A stretch of DNA of 56,198 nt from Sphingobacteriia bacterium (GTDB lineage: Bacteria; Bacteroidota; Bacteroidia; Bacteroidales; UBA7960): the NCBI GenBank assembly GCA_011390575.1, contig JAABSE010000015.1, forward strand, positions 1 through 56,198, given 5' to 3'. Both the position numbers and the translations under genes were made by a program. Shown piece by piece: positions 17,252-26,175 of this stretch; position 1 is the first letter of the stretch; each line of letters opens with the position of its first letter. The notes beneath the pieces are model-generated. The model saw only the letters and a list, made by a program, of their open reading frames with translations. It was not told the DNA's origin and made no database searches.

Positions 17252-19816
17252 ATGACAAACCCCCGGATTATCAGGACAATGATCGTCTTTTTGGTTGGTT
17301 TACTGCTTTTCTCAGGTTGTGGACGCACCAAAACTTTCTACCAGGAAGGTGTTTCCCTGGAGCTTGCACAATATCGTAAAAAGCACATTTATGATGTAGC
17401 CTATCAACTTCACTTTACCCTGCCCGAACAAAAAGATCTGCCGGTAGAAGGAGTAGCCCGGATATCTTTCAAACCCCTAAAAGCCCTCCATGGAGTAATC
17501 CTTGATTTTAGTCCCGGCAAAGAGTATTTACATTCATTAAAGGTAAACAACGACTCCACTATTTATTCGGTCAGCAACGGGCATATTTACATCGACGCCA
17601 ACAACCTGGTACCCCGCCAGGACAACGTGATAGAGATTGCTTTTACGGCCACTGACCAGGCACTGAACCGATCTGATGAGTTTATGTACACTCTTTTGGT
17701 TCCGGATCGTGCTTCAACCGCTTTCCCCTGTTTTGATCAACCTGACCTGAAAGCCACATTTGAGCTCAGCCTCGAAATCCCTGCGCACTGGACAGCCCTT
17801 AGCAATGGACAGGAAACGGGAATAGAAGAGAACGAAGACAGAAAAACAGTTTATTTCGCACCTGACCAACCCATCAGCACTTATCTTTTTGCATTTACTG
17901 CAGGGGCATTTGACGTGATTTCCCAATCGCAAAATGGCAGGACCCTCAGGATGTTTCACCGGGAAACGGATCAGGAAAAAATCGATAATAATGCGCCTGC
18001 AATTTTTGAGCAACACTTTGCTGCCCTGCAGTGGCTGGAAGATTATACCGGCATACCCTACCCCTATTCCAAATTTGACATGGCCATATTGCCGGGCTTC
18101 CAGTACAGTGGCATGGAGCATCCTGGAGCCGTCTGGTACAGAGACAGTCGTGTGTTGCTGGATGAGAATGCTCCGCTAACCGCCCAAATCAGAAAAGCGT
18201 CGTTGATAGCCCACGAAACAGCTCACATGTGGTTTGGCAATCTTGTTACCATGCAATGGTTTGATGATGTTTGGCTCAAAGAGGTATTTGCCGGTTTTAT
18301 GGCCGACAAGATGATTCGGGAACAATTTCCCGAAGAAAACCATCAGTTACAATTCGTATTATCCCATTATCCTCGTTCTTATGCTGTTGATCGCACACGT
18401 GGCACACATCCTGTAAAGCAGCACCTTTCCAACATGAAAATGGCAGGCACCCTTTATGGTGCTATCATTTATAACAAAGCCCCGATTGTATTTGAGCAAC
18501 TGGAAAAAATCATGCAACCCGCACCCTTTCGTGCTGCAGTGCAGGAGTACCTTTCTACGTATGCACATGACAATGCCGACTGGAGCGACTTGGTAAACAT
18601 TTTCGACAAACATAGCCAGGAAAATATTTCTCAATGGAGCAACGCCTGGATTTATGGCAAAGGGATGCCCGAAATTACCTGGAAAACAGGCTCCTCCGAG
18701 GCAGACATTATAGTTGAGCAATTATCAGAACAAGAGGACAGTGATTTTCCTGCCCAGTTTCTTGGGGTGAAAATTACCGATGCAAATAAGGAAAACCATA
18801 AAATGGTCTGGTTTCATGAAGATAAAGTGGAAGTTAAAACAGAAAATAAATGGCAGCAACCTTACCTGGTTATGCTCAACGGCGAAGGTGCCGGTTATGG
18901 CTTTTTCAAATTCAGAGAAACCGATATCTCGTTTATTGCTGACAATCTTCACCTGTTGAGTGACCAAAATCTTCGCGCAGCCCTCTACATTAATATGTAC
19001 GAAAATTTTCTCAATGGGGTTGTGAATGCTGATGAGTTCTTTCTCTACCTCTCCACGGCCATAGAACAAGAAACCCACCAGCCGCTGCAGGATTATCTGC
19101 TGAGCAATCTACGCACCTGGGCTTTCAACTTTCCTGTCTTTGAAAAAAATACCGATTACCAGCAACAAACAGAAGCGTTGTTATGGAAAAAGCTTGAAGA
19201 AGCAGAAGCAGATCAGGCAGAGATGTTTTTTCAGAGCTGGATGAAACTGGCCCGAAGCCCGGAAAGCAGCCTTACCATGAGAGATATGTATCTTGGAGAG
19301 CAAATGCCCGGGAACCTTACCCTCAGCGAGTCCAACAGAACGCAGCTTGCGCTGGAAGCTGCCGTGAGAAACCCAGCCAATGCGGAATTGACAGCAATGG
19401 AACTGGAAAGAACAGAAAATCCCGATCGGTTGAGAAGATTACGATTTATTTTGCCGGCTGTTTCTCACGAGCCATCCAGCAGGGATGCTTTCTTTGCAAG
19501 TCTCAGTAAGCCAGAAAACCGCCGACCCGAACCCTGGGTGCTGGAGGCATTGTATTTCCTGCATCATCCTTCTCACCCCGCGCAGGGAATACATTACATT
19601 GAAGAAAGCCTTCTGATGCTGGAAGAAATTCAGACTACCGGTGATATCTTTTTCCCGCTGAACTGGCTCAACGCTACACTACAGAATTATCACCAACCAG
19701 AGGTGGCAATCATGGTTAACAACTATCTTGACAGTCATCCCGAACTGATGGAAAATTTGCGGTTAAAAGTGCTGCAATCAGCCGATCTGATTTTTCGTGC
19801 GGCAGACAATTTTTAA
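17252..19816 (+). CDS. M1-family metallo-aminopeptidase lipoprotein
   Basis: I chose the ATG at 17252 because it gives a clean lipoprotein signal (hydrophobic MIVFLVGLLLFSGC); a start at 17108 would bury it behind 48 extra residues. The protein has 854 residues. The zinc site is HETAH (321-325) with the third ligand Glu344 in WLKEVFAGF, spaced as HExxH-x18-E. The exopeptidase motif usually GxMEN reads GMEHPGA (287-293), so the Asn is replaced by His. It should remove N-terminal residues from peptides outside the inner membrane. The C-terminal half is the usual helical M1 domain. It stands alone between a kinase and the convergent tatC. Confidence 0.93.
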   Translation: MTNPRIIRTMIVFLVGLLLFSGCGRTKTFYQEGVSLELAQYRKKHIYDVAYQLHFTLPEQKDLPVEGVARISFKPLKALHGVILDFSPGKEYLHSLKVNNDSTIYSVSNGHIYIDANNLVPRQDNVIEIAFTATDQALNRSDEFMYTLLVPDRASTAFPCFDQPDLKATFELSLEIPAHWTALSNGQETGIEENEDRKTVYFAPDQPISTYLFAFTAGAFDVISQSQNGRTLRMFHRETDQEKIDNNAPAIFEQHFAALQWLEDYTGIPYPYSKFDMAILPGFQYSGMEHPGAVWYRDSRVLLDENAPLTAQIRKASLIAHETAHMWFGNLVTMQWFDDVWLKEVFAGFMADKMIREQFPEENHQLQFVLSHYPRSYAVDRTRGTHPVKQHLSNMKMAGTLYGAIIYNKAPIVFEQLEKIMQPAPFRAAVQEYLSTYAHDNADWSDLVNIFDKHSQENISQWSNAWIYGKGMPEITWKTGSSEADIIVEQLSEQEDSDFPAQFLGVKITDANKENHKMVWFHEDKVEVKTENKWQQPYLVMLNGEGAGYGFFKFRETDISFIADNLHLLSDQNLRAALYINMYENFLNGVVNADEFFLYLSTAIEQETHQPLQDYLLSNLRTWAFNFPVFEKNTDYQQQTEALLWKKLEEAEADQAEMFFQSWMKLARSPESSLTMRDMYLGEQMPGNLTLSESNRTQLALEAAVRNPANAELTAMELERTENPDRLRRLRFILPAVSHEPSSRDAFFASLSKPENRRPEPWVLEALYFLHHPSHPAQGIHYIEESLLMLEEIQTTGDIFFPLNWLNATLQNYHQPEVAIMVNNYLDSHPELMENLRLKVLQSADLIFRAADNF

Positions 19817-19888
19817 TTTAATCAGTACTACTACTAATTTAGTAGATAAGACAATATTTTGATAATAAATGAGACGCAGTTCGACCTT

Positions 19889-19951
19889 AGACGGAAGACA
19901 GAAGACGGAAGAGAATCCACGTCGGTCTTCGGTCTCCGGTCTTCTGTCTAT
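19889..19951. repeat. Heptamer repeats arranged as an imperfect inverted repeat
   Basis: The left arm reads AGACGGA AGACAGA AGACGGA (19889-19909). The right arm reads GGTCTTC GGTCTCC GGTCTTC TGTCTAT (19924-19951), nearly its reverse complement. AGACAGAAGAC pairs with GTCTTCTGTCT. It lies between the converging aminopeptidase and tatC genes and may serve as a two-way terminator or be a dispersed repeat. Confidence 0.65.
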
Positions 19952-20008
19952 ACCAATTGAATCACTGCAACTCGTATTTCTTTCCACTAAAAGTGCATTA
20001 AAACCAAT

Positions 20009-20839
20009 TTAATCGGGTCTTTCGTTGTTCACACGACGGGAAATCCCAATAGAAACCTCGTAGAGTCCATACAAGGGTATACCCACCAGTATCTGACTGA
20101 AAACGTCCGGCGGAGTAATGATGGCAGAAAGGGCAATGATAATGATAAAAGCAACTTTTCTGTTTCGTTTCATAAATTCCGGTGTAAGAATTCCTACCCT
20201 GCTGAGGAAGTACACGATTACCGGCAATTCAAATACCAGGCCTGTCGCAAAGGTTACCATAGTTACGGTGGTGATATACGAACTTAAAGCAATCTGATTG
20301 GCAACCATGCTGCTTACCTGGTAACTTCCCAGAAAGTTAATGGTAAGGGGAGCAATGAGAAAATAACTGAAACTCACTCCTGCCAGAAACAAAAGAGAGG
20401 TAACCACCACTGCACCCCGGCTATTGGCTTTTTCTTTAGGATGCAATGCCGGTTTTACAAAACGCCAGAACTCCCATAAAATATAGGGGAAAGCAACAAT
20501 TAATCCCACAATAAGCGATACAATAAGATGGGTTTTAAACTGTCCGGCAAGTTCTATATTAATGATATCAACCGGATTCTGATTGATGCACAGTGCCGGA
20601 GTGGAGATTTGTTCAGCAAGCCAGCAGAAAGCTCTGTTGGTAAAAAAGTAAGGCTCTTTGGGAGCCAGAATTACATAATCAAATACAATATCTTTGGCTA
20701 TAAATGCCCCTATTGCCAGTAAAAAGACAGCAATAGCAGAGCGGACAAGATGCCCGCGTAACTCTTCCAGGTGAGACCAGAAAGACATAGCCTCCTGCCC
20801 TTCCTCATGTTCCTTTTGTTGTTTTGCTTTTCCGCTCAA
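20009..20839 (-). CDS. tatC: Sec-independent protein translocase TatC
   Basis: The protein has 276 residues from a TTG start at 20839. No in-frame ATG lies upstream before a stop. An internal ATG at 20788 would give 259 residues beginning MSFWSHLEELRGHLVRS, the usual TatC opening, and is an equally likely start. Six transmembrane segments are visible, with conserved blocks such as FPYILWEFWRFVKPALHPKE and FATGLVFELPVIVYFLSRVG. TatC is the inner-membrane receptor for folded twin-arginine substrates. A periplasmic loop around residues 60-90 (CWLAEQ...CINQNP) is longer than in E. coli, common in Bacteroidota. TatA/B are not in the window. Confidence 0.95.
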   Translation of the reverse strand: MSGKAKQQKEHEEGQEAMSFWSHLEELRGHLVRSAIAVFLLAIGAFIAKDIVFDYVILAPKEPYFFTNRAFCWLAEQISTPALCINQNPVDIINIELAGQFKTHLIVSLIVGLIVAFPYILWEFWRFVKPALHPKEKANSRGAVVVTSLLFLAGVSFSYFLIAPLTINFLGSYQVSSMVANQIALSSYITTVTMVTFATGLVFELPVIVYFLSRVGILTPEFMKRNRKVAFIIIIALSAIITPPDVFSQILVGIPLYGLYEVSIGISRRVNNERPD

Positions 20840-20976
20840 AGTAATGTTTTTTGGGGTGCTAATTTACTACAGAAAAATTACATTGATATGCGTTTTTTCC
20901 TTAAAAAGATAACCGAAGCAAATAAGACAGGAAAAATTCCAGGGTCCGTTTCTGTTAGTCTTAAAATACTTCCATA

Positions 20977-21009
20977 CAAAAAAAGGCTGATTCCTTCAGG
21001 AACCAGCCT
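20977..21009 (-). terminator. Rho-independent terminator of the ferredoxin gene
   Basis: On the minus strand AGGCTG-x-TTCC pairs with GGAA-x-CAGCCT (20984-21009) and is followed by seven T residues. It lies about 35 bases after the ferredoxin stop. Confidence 0.85.
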
Positions 21010-21043
21010 CTATCAGTTATCTGCCTAAAGCAGTTTTATAAGC

Positions 21044-21211
21044 TTATGCAGGGTGGATTGCCTCAACAGGGCAAACGTCAGCACAAGAACCACAGTCTGT
21101 GCATACATCAGGATCGATTTTATAGATGTCTCCTTCAGATATTGCGTCAACGGGACATTCGTCGATGCAGCTGCCACAAGCAGTACAATCTTCAGTGATA
21201 ATATAAGCCAT
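21044..21211 (-). CDS. 2[4Fe-4S] ferredoxin
   Basis: This small 55-residue protein starts MAYIITEDC. Two classical cluster motifs, CTACGSCIDECP and CTDCGSCADVCP, provide eight cysteines for two [4Fe-4S] clusters, as in clostridial-type ferredoxins. It carries low-potential electrons in the cytoplasm. It lies 535 bases from, and diverges from, korAB, whose product reduces exactly this kind of carrier, so it is a likely partner. It has its own promoter core and terminator and is thus a single-gene transcript. Confidence 0.96.
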   Translation of the reverse strand: MAYIITEDCTACGSCIDECPVDAISEGDIYKIDPDVCTDCGSCADVCPVEAIHPA

Positions 21212-21253
21212 TGTGTAAAAATTTAAGTTAGTAAATCAGGTTTAATTCCATTG

Positions 21254-21261
21254 CAAAGATA
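21254..21261 (-). promoter_or_regulatory. Bacteroidota -7 promoter core TATCTTTG for ferredoxin
   Basis: An exact TAnnTTTG match on the minus strand, 42 bases upstream of the ferredoxin ATG. A TTTG-like -33 element is present but closer than usual. Confidence 0.55.
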
Positions 21262-21558
21262 AGGGGTTAATCCAAACAATATAAAAAAAAAGCACTTTTA
21301 CCCCTAATTTGAAATCGATATAAATAGTGGGCATTAGAAAAGGAGCAAATTGACGTCTCATCATTTTGATTTACAACGTTCCACTATTGTAAAAATTACA
21401 TAGAACAAGGTATTATAAACTCTTCCCCTGTAAAAAGAAACCCACTGAGCAAAACAACAACTTTATTTTAAATCCAGGTAAATCATACCGTAAACTGAAG
21501 TGAATTTTTCCACGGAAAACACCCCTTTTTCATGGCCGAAAAAAAAGTCTTCGATTTT

Positions 21559-21591
21559 TTTGATTAGTTCAAAATTAAACAATTAACTTCG
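21559..21591 (+). promoter_or_regulatory. Promoter of korAB: TTTG-N21-TAACTTCG
   Basis: TTTG at 21559-21562 and TAACTTCG (one mismatch to TAnnTTTG) at 21584-21591 are 21 bases apart. Transcription would begin near 21598, leaving a leader of about 150 bases with the 21603-21615 palindrome at its 5' end. Confidence 0.5.
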
Positions 21592-21746
21592 CAAACTATA
21601 TGAGCCTCTGAGGCTATGCAGCCTTAAAGAATAAGCATTTTAAGCTGGTAGTAAGGAAGGTTTCATTGGTCAAAAAGAACATTCATTTTATGCAATAAAT
21701 CACTTTTAAATCCAACACAACACAATTAAAGCTAAATTAATTAATT

Positions 21747-23594
21747 ATGGCTAAACAAAAGAATATAGTAGAATTGGAAGATGTAGTGGTGAAGTTTGTG
21801 GGCGATTCGGGAGATGGCATGCAGTTAACAGGCACCCTGTTTTCTGATACAGCAGCCCTGGCCGGCAACGACCTGGCAACATTTCCTGATTTTCCTGCCG
21901 AAATTCGTGCTCCACAAAATACTGTTGCAGGGGTAAGCGGCTTCCAGGTTCACCTGGGCCAGAGAAAGATTTTCACCTCCGGCGACTTATGCGATGTGCT
22001 CGTAGCAATGAACCCTGCATCATTAAAGGCCAACCTCAAGTGGGCCAAGCCAGGGGCAACCATCATTGTTGACGAATCTGCCTTCGAAGAAAAATTTATT
22101 GAAAAGGCGGGTTATAAGACCAATCCCCTTGAAGATGGTAGTCTCAACAACTACCACATGATCAAAGCACCTATCTCTGTGCTTACCAAAGAGGCCCTGG
22201 CGAATGTTGAGATAGACAAAAAAATGGCAGAAAAAACCAAGAACATGTTTGTTCTGGGGATGATGTACTTTCTCTTTCAACGAAATCTTGACAAAACGCT
22301 GGATTTTATCCTGAAGAAATTTCAGAACAAACCAGAAGTAGTACAGGCCAACCAGGTTGCCCTCAAAGCGGGTTATAACTATGCAGAAACTGTAGAAGCC
22401 ATTGTATCTACCATAAAAGTGGGTGCTGCTCCTATGCAAAAAGGAAGATACAGAAGTATCACCGGCAATATTGCCACCGCATGGGGACTGCTCGCTGCTT
22501 CTGAAAGAAGTGGAAGACCGCTGTTCTTAGGTTCTTATCCTATTACTCCTGCCACCGAAATCCTTATGGAACTCTCCAGGCATAAATCGCTGGGAGCAAA
22601 AGTATTCCAGGCAGAAGATGAAATTGCAGGGATTTGCTCTGCCATAGGGGCCAGCTTTTCAGGCTCCATGGCCGTCACCACCACATCTGGCCCGGGTCTG
22701 TCTCTTAAAAGTGAAGCCATGGGATTGGCAGTAATAACTGAATTGCCACTGGTAATTGTTAACGTACAGCGGGCTGGCCCTTCTACCGGTATGCCCACCA
22801 AAAGTGAACAAAGCGACTTGTTTCAGGCCTTGTTTGGTAGAAACGGAGAAGCTCCCATGATTGTAATTGCCGCATCAAGCCCGGCCAACTGTTTTCACTA
22901 TGCATACATGGCTGCAAAACTCAGTATGGAGCACATGACGCCTGTTATTCTGCTTACAGACGGTCACATGGGATTTGGCTCTGAGCTCCTTAAAATACCC
23001 AAAGTAGCAGAAATGCCGGCTATCAATCCACCCCTGGCTAAACCCAGAGATCCTGACTTCAAACCTTACCGCAGGGATGCAGAAACCCTGGCCAGAAAAT
23101 GGGCCATCCCCGGTACTGAAGGATTGAGACACCGCATCGGAGGATTGGAAAAAACCAACATTGATGGAAATGTCTCCACCGACCCCCTTAACCACGAGTT
23201 GATGGTTAACATCAGGGAAGATAAAGTAATGCGTGTAGCCAATTATATCCCTGAACAGGAAGTTATGGGCGATGACAGCGGTGATTTGCTCGTTGTTGGT
23301 TGGGGTGGCACCGAAGGAATGCTGAAATCTGCGGTTGGCCAGATGCAAAAGGCTGGTCATAAAGTCAGCCTGGCTCAGTTCAATTATATTATGCCCTTGC
23401 CCAAAAATACGGCAGAAGTATTCTCCCGCTTCAAAAGAATAATTGTTTGCGAGCTTAATAAAGGGCAGTTTGTCAACTATCTCAGAATGACCCTTCCGGA
23501 ATTTAAGTACCTGCAGCACAACAAAGTGCAGGGATTGCCATTCCATGTAACAGAACTCACCCAGGTGTTCATAAAATTATTGGAGGAAAAATAA
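21747..23594 (+). CDS. korA: 2-oxoacid:ferredoxin oxidoreductase, fused gamma-alpha subunit (KorA)
   Basis: The 615-residue protein joins a gamma domain (about 12-195, VGDSGDGMQLTGTLFSDTAALAGND) to an alpha domain (about 230-610). The alpha domain carries the YPITPATEIL motif at 264-273, GPGLSLKSEAMGLA and QRAGPSTGMPTKSEQSDL. This architecture and the last motif are characteristic of 2-oxoglutarate-type enzymes. With KorB it converts 2-oxoglutarate to succinyl-CoA with reduction of ferredoxin, or runs in reverse for CO2 fixation. Subunits carry no cluster motif here, so electrons probably leave to the nearby ferredoxin. The stop overlaps the korB start by one base (TAATG). Exact 2-oxoacid specificity is inferred from family likeness. 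Confidence 0.93.
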   Translation: MAKQKNIVELEDVVVKFVGDSGDGMQLTGTLFSDTAALAGNDLATFPDFPAEIRAPQNTVAGVSGFQVHLGQRKIFTSGDLCDVLVAMNPASLKANLKWAKPGATIIVDESAFEEKFIEKAGYKTNPLEDGSLNNYHMIKAPISVLTKEALANVEIDKKMAEKTKNMFVLGMMYFLFQRNLDKTLDFILKKFQNKPEVVQANQVALKAGYNYAETVEAIVSTIKVGAAPMQKGRYRSITGNIATAWGLLAASERSGRPLFLGSYPITPATEILMELSRHKSLGAKVFQAEDEIAGICSAIGASFSGSMAVTTTSGPGLSLKSEAMGLAVITELPLVIVNVQRAGPSTGMPTKSEQSDLFQALFGRNGEAPMIVIAASSPANCFHYAYMAAKLSMEHMTPVILLTDGHMGFGSELLKIPKVAEMPAINPPLAKPRDPDFKPYRRDAETLARKWAIPGTEGLRHRIGGLEKTNIDGNVSTDPLNHELMVNIREDKVMRVANYIPEQEVMGDDSGDLLVVGWGGTEGMLKSAVGQMQKAGHKVSLAQFNYIMPLPKNTAEVFSRFKRIIVCELNKGQFVNYLRMTLPEFKYLQHNKVQGLPFHVTELTQVFIKLLEEK

Positions 23595-24625
23595 TGTTAG
23601 ATAAAAGTATAGAAAAATCCCCCGTACAGTTAACCAAGGAAGATTTTGCCAGTGATCAGATGGTAAAATGGTGCCCCGGATGCGGAGGCCATGCTATTCT
23701 GGCGGCCGTGGAAAATGTATTCCCACGCATTGGTTACAAAAAAGAAAACTTCACCATTATATCGGGTATCGGTTGTTCCTCCCGTTTCCCCTATTATGTA
23801 AACACTTATGGCTTTCATGGGATTCACGGGCGGGCATCTGCTATCGCCAGCGGAGTAAAGATCGCCAACCCGGGTCAAAGTGTATGGGTAGCCACCGGCG
23901 ACGGAGACTCCATGGCTATCGGTGGCAATCACTTTATACACATCATCAGAAGGAATATAGATGTAAATATCCTGCTCTTCAACAACCAGATTTACGGACT
24001 TACCAAGGGTCAGTTTTCCCCCACTACACCCATGGGTCAGGTTACCAAAACCTCTCCCCAGGGTACAATAGAACATCCGTTTATCACTGCAGGTCTGGTG
24101 ATGGGAGCCCAGGGCACTTTCTTTGCCAGGGTACCCGACAACAACGTGAAGCTCATGACCGAAGTACTTTATGAGGCCGCCAAACATGATGGTACATCGG
24201 TAGTTGAAATTCTGGAAAACTGTATTATCTTCAACGATAAGGCACATGCAGATGTCACCTCAAGAGCCAAAAGAGATGAAAACCAGCTTATTCTCAAACA
24301 TGGCGAACCCATGGTTTACGGAAAAGACAATGAATGGGGTATCATCCTTAAAGGCACAGGATTGTATGCCGTAAAAATTGGTGTGGGTGGAATTACCGAA
24401 AAGGACATTTTGGTTCATGACCAGTTTAATCCCGATCCCGGTATCCACAGAATGCTGGGCCGCATGACCGGGCCGGACTATCCGGTGGCCATGGGCGTTA
24501 TTCGTTCTGCCAGAGCTTTTACTTACGATGACAAAGTGGAAGAACAGATAGAATATGCCAAAAACAATTCGAAAGTTCAGTGTGTAGATGATCTGCTTAA
24601 CAGTGGCGACACCTGGGAAATATAA
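23594..24625 (+). CDS. korB: 2-oxoacid:ferredoxin oxidoreductase beta subunit (KorB)
   Basis: This 343-residue protein has the beta-subunit cluster motif CPGCGGH (Cys27, Cys30) and the thiamine-diphosphate motif GDGD (102-105) continuing to NNQIYGLTKGQFSPTTP. It holds the catalytic TPP and a [4Fe-4S] cluster and pairs with the fused KorA. A GGAGG at 23582-23586 lies 7 bases before the ATG inside the korA end, an unusually clear ribosome site for this group and consistent with translational coupling. It is followed by a four-helix RNA element with a T-run. Confidence 0.94.
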   Translation: MLDKSIEKSPVQLTKEDFASDQMVKWCPGCGGHAILAAVENVFPRIGYKKENFTIISGIGCSSRFPYYVNTYGFHGIHGRASAIASGVKIANPGQSVWVATGDGDSMAIGGNHFIHIIRRNIDVNILLFNNQIYGLTKGQFSPTTPMGQVTKTSPQGTIEHPFITAGLVMGAQGTFFARVPDNNVKLMTEVLYEAAKHDGTSVVEILENCIIFNDKAHADVTSRAKRDENQLILKHGEPMVYGKDNEWGIILKGTGLYAVKIGVGGITEKDILVHDQFNPDPGIHRMLGRMTGPDYPVAMGVIRSARAFTYDDKVEEQIEYAKNNSKVQCVDDLLNSGDTWEI

Positions 24626-24638
24626 TTTCTGAATATAC

Positions 24639-24766
24639 GCAACGAGGCCATGTCATGGTCCTGTCAACCCCAAAACTATCCATTTTCAGTTTGGGGAATC
24701 TGAGTCCGGAATATCATTCCGGCACACTCAAAAACAGACAGGTTTGATATTGCCTCGTTGCTTTTT
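24639..24766 (+). ncRNA. Four-helix cloverleaf-like RNA element with T-run after korB
   Basis: P1 pairs GCAACGAGGC (24639-24648) with GCCTCGTTGC (24752-24761), ten perfect pairs. P2 pairs CCTGTC (24660-24665) with GACAGG (24737-24742). Inside it are P3, CCCCAAA/TTTGGGG (24668-24674 with 24690-24696), and P4, CCGGAAT/ATTCCGG (24706-24712 with 24716-24722, 3-base loop). TTTTT follows P1 directly. All four helices are perfect Watson-Crick. It could be an elaborate terminator for korAB, a leader/attenuator for pabB, a small RNA, or a folded dispersed repeat. It is not a tRNA: the closing stem is ten pairs and no T-loop motif exists. Confidence 0.7.
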
Positions 24767-24806
24767 ACCTGCCTCCATTTACCTCACCAATACATCATGA
24801 TAAAGA

Positions 24807-26120
24807 ATGGAAAGAGTATTTACATCCTTCTCCCTTTCTGCCTTATCCAAAGATTACGCTTCTTTCCTGCACTGGGCTGTGGCACACCACCAGCATGTCA
24901 CTTTTCTTAATTCAAGCAATCACACCCATGACCCGTGGTCAGAGTTTGATGCTGTTCTGGCCACAGGCATACAACAGCAAATTTGTCCCGGGAAAAATCA
25001 GGATGCTTTTGATGCCCTGAAAAAATTTTCGGACCTGCACCAGGACTGGATTTTTGGCTTTCTTTCTTATGATTTAAAAAATCAACTCGAGGACCTTACA
25101 TCCTCCAATACCGATGGCATAAAAATGCCCCTTTTGCACTTCTACGTACCGGAAAAGATTTTCCTCTTCAAAGGAGATACTGTGCAGGTGGGTCTGCCTG
25201 CATCTGAGGATAAATCAGTGTCGGCAAAAAAACTATTGGAAGAGATAATGCATTTCATTCCTCCGGATAAAAAAAACGAAAACAATATAAAAATCATGCA
25301 CCGGGTCAGCCGGGATGAGTACATTAAAAACGTTAACCGCATAAAAAATCACATTCAAAAAGGAGATATCTACGAGGCCAATTACTGTATTGAATTTTAC
25401 GGAGAAAACGCACAGACCGATCCGGTAAAAAGTTTTCTTACCCTCAATAAAAACAACCCATCCCCCTACGCTTGCTTTTATCGCCTTGGAGATAAATATC
25501 TTTTATCATCCTCTCCTGAAAGGTTTCTGGCCAAAAGAGGGAATATGCTTGTATCGCAGCCCATTAAAGGCACCATCAAAAGAGGCTCTAATCAGGAGGA
25601 AGACGAGAAATTGAAGCATCAACTCTCCCATGACCCCAAAGAAAGAAGTGAAAACATAATGATAGTAGATCTGGTAAGAAATGATCTCTCACGAACCGCT
25701 CAAAAAGGAAGTGTGAAAGTTGCCGAACTCTGCGGCATATACACCTATCCGCATGTGCACCAGATGATTTCTACAGTAACATCCAGCTTACGGGATGATA
25801 TTCATTTTGTGGATGCGATTAAAGAAGCATTCCCTATGGGCAGCATGACAGGAGCCCCTAAAATCAGAGCTATGGAAATTATGGAGCAATGCGAAGCAAC
25901 CCGCAGAGGTTTGTATTCGGGCGCAGTAGGATACATTTCCCCCTCACGCAACTTCGACTTCAATGTAATCATAAGAAGTATTCTTTATAATCAAACAGAT
26001 AACTTTATTAACTTTATGGCTGGAAGCGCTATTACCATAGGATCCGTGCCGGAAAATGAGTATCGTGAATGCCTGCTCAAAGCAGCTTCCATGGCACAAA
26101 CACTCAATGCAGAACTCTGA
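24807..26120 (+). CDS. pabB: Aminodeoxychorismate synthase component I (PabB-like chorismate-binding enzyme)
   Basis: This 437-residue protein has a poorly conserved N-terminal part and a chorismate-binding domain from about residue 165. Motifs are QPIKGTIKRG, LVRNDLSR, GSMTGAPKIRAMEIMEQCE and GLYSGAVGYI. The lysine in PIKGT marks PabB-type enzymes, where anthranilate synthases have PIAGT, so 4-amino-4-deoxychorismate for folate synthesis is the likely product. A partner glutaminase (PabA) and lyase (PabC) are not in the window. It lies 181 bases after korB, behind the four-helix RNA element. Confidence 0.87.
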   Translation: MERVFTSFSLSALSKDYASFLHWAVAHHQHVTFLNSSNHTHDPWSEFDAVLATGIQQQICPGKNQDAFDALKKFSDLHQDWIFGFLSYDLKNQLEDLTSSNTDGIKMPLLHFYVPEKIFLFKGDTVQVGLPASEDKSVSAKKLLEEIMHFIPPDKKNENNIKIMHRVSRDEYIKNVNRIKNHIQKGDIYEANYCIEFYGENAQTDPVKSFLTLNKNNPSPYACFYRLGDKYLLSSSPERFLAKRGNMLVSQPIKGTIKRGSNQEEDEKLKHQLSHDPKERSENIMIVDLVRNDLSRTAQKGSVKVAELCGIYTYPHVHQMISTVTSSLRDDIHFVDAIKEAFPMGSMTGAPKIRAMEIMEQCEATRRGLYSGAVGYISPSRNFDFNVIIRSILYNQTDNFINFMAGSAITIGSVPENEYRECLLKAASMAQTLNAEL

Positions 26121-26175
26121 CGACAACAATCACTTACCCGTTGAAGCAAACATCTACTTATCAATTTCTTTTCAC

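Larger units (their letters stand above)
21212..21746. other. 535-base divergent control region between ferredoxin and korAB
   Basis: No ORF is supported. It holds the ferredoxin promoter core (21254-21261), the korA promoter (21559-21591) and, in the korA leader, a 13-base palindrome AGCCTC-T-GAGGCT (21603-21615) that could be an operator or a small hairpin. Confidence 0.5.

Noticed and set aside
22875-23546. 223-codon open frame on the minus strand
   Set aside because: Antisense to korA, whose frame carries clear 2-oxoacid oxidoreductase motifs.
23630-24247. 205-codon open frame on the minus strand
   Set aside because: It lies wholly inside korB, opposite a well-recognised KorB protein; no family character in the antisense frame.
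24639-24766. Cloverleaf layout as a tRNA
   Set aside because: The closing stem is ten pairs, arms are 6-7 pairs, and no T-loop or anticodon features are present.
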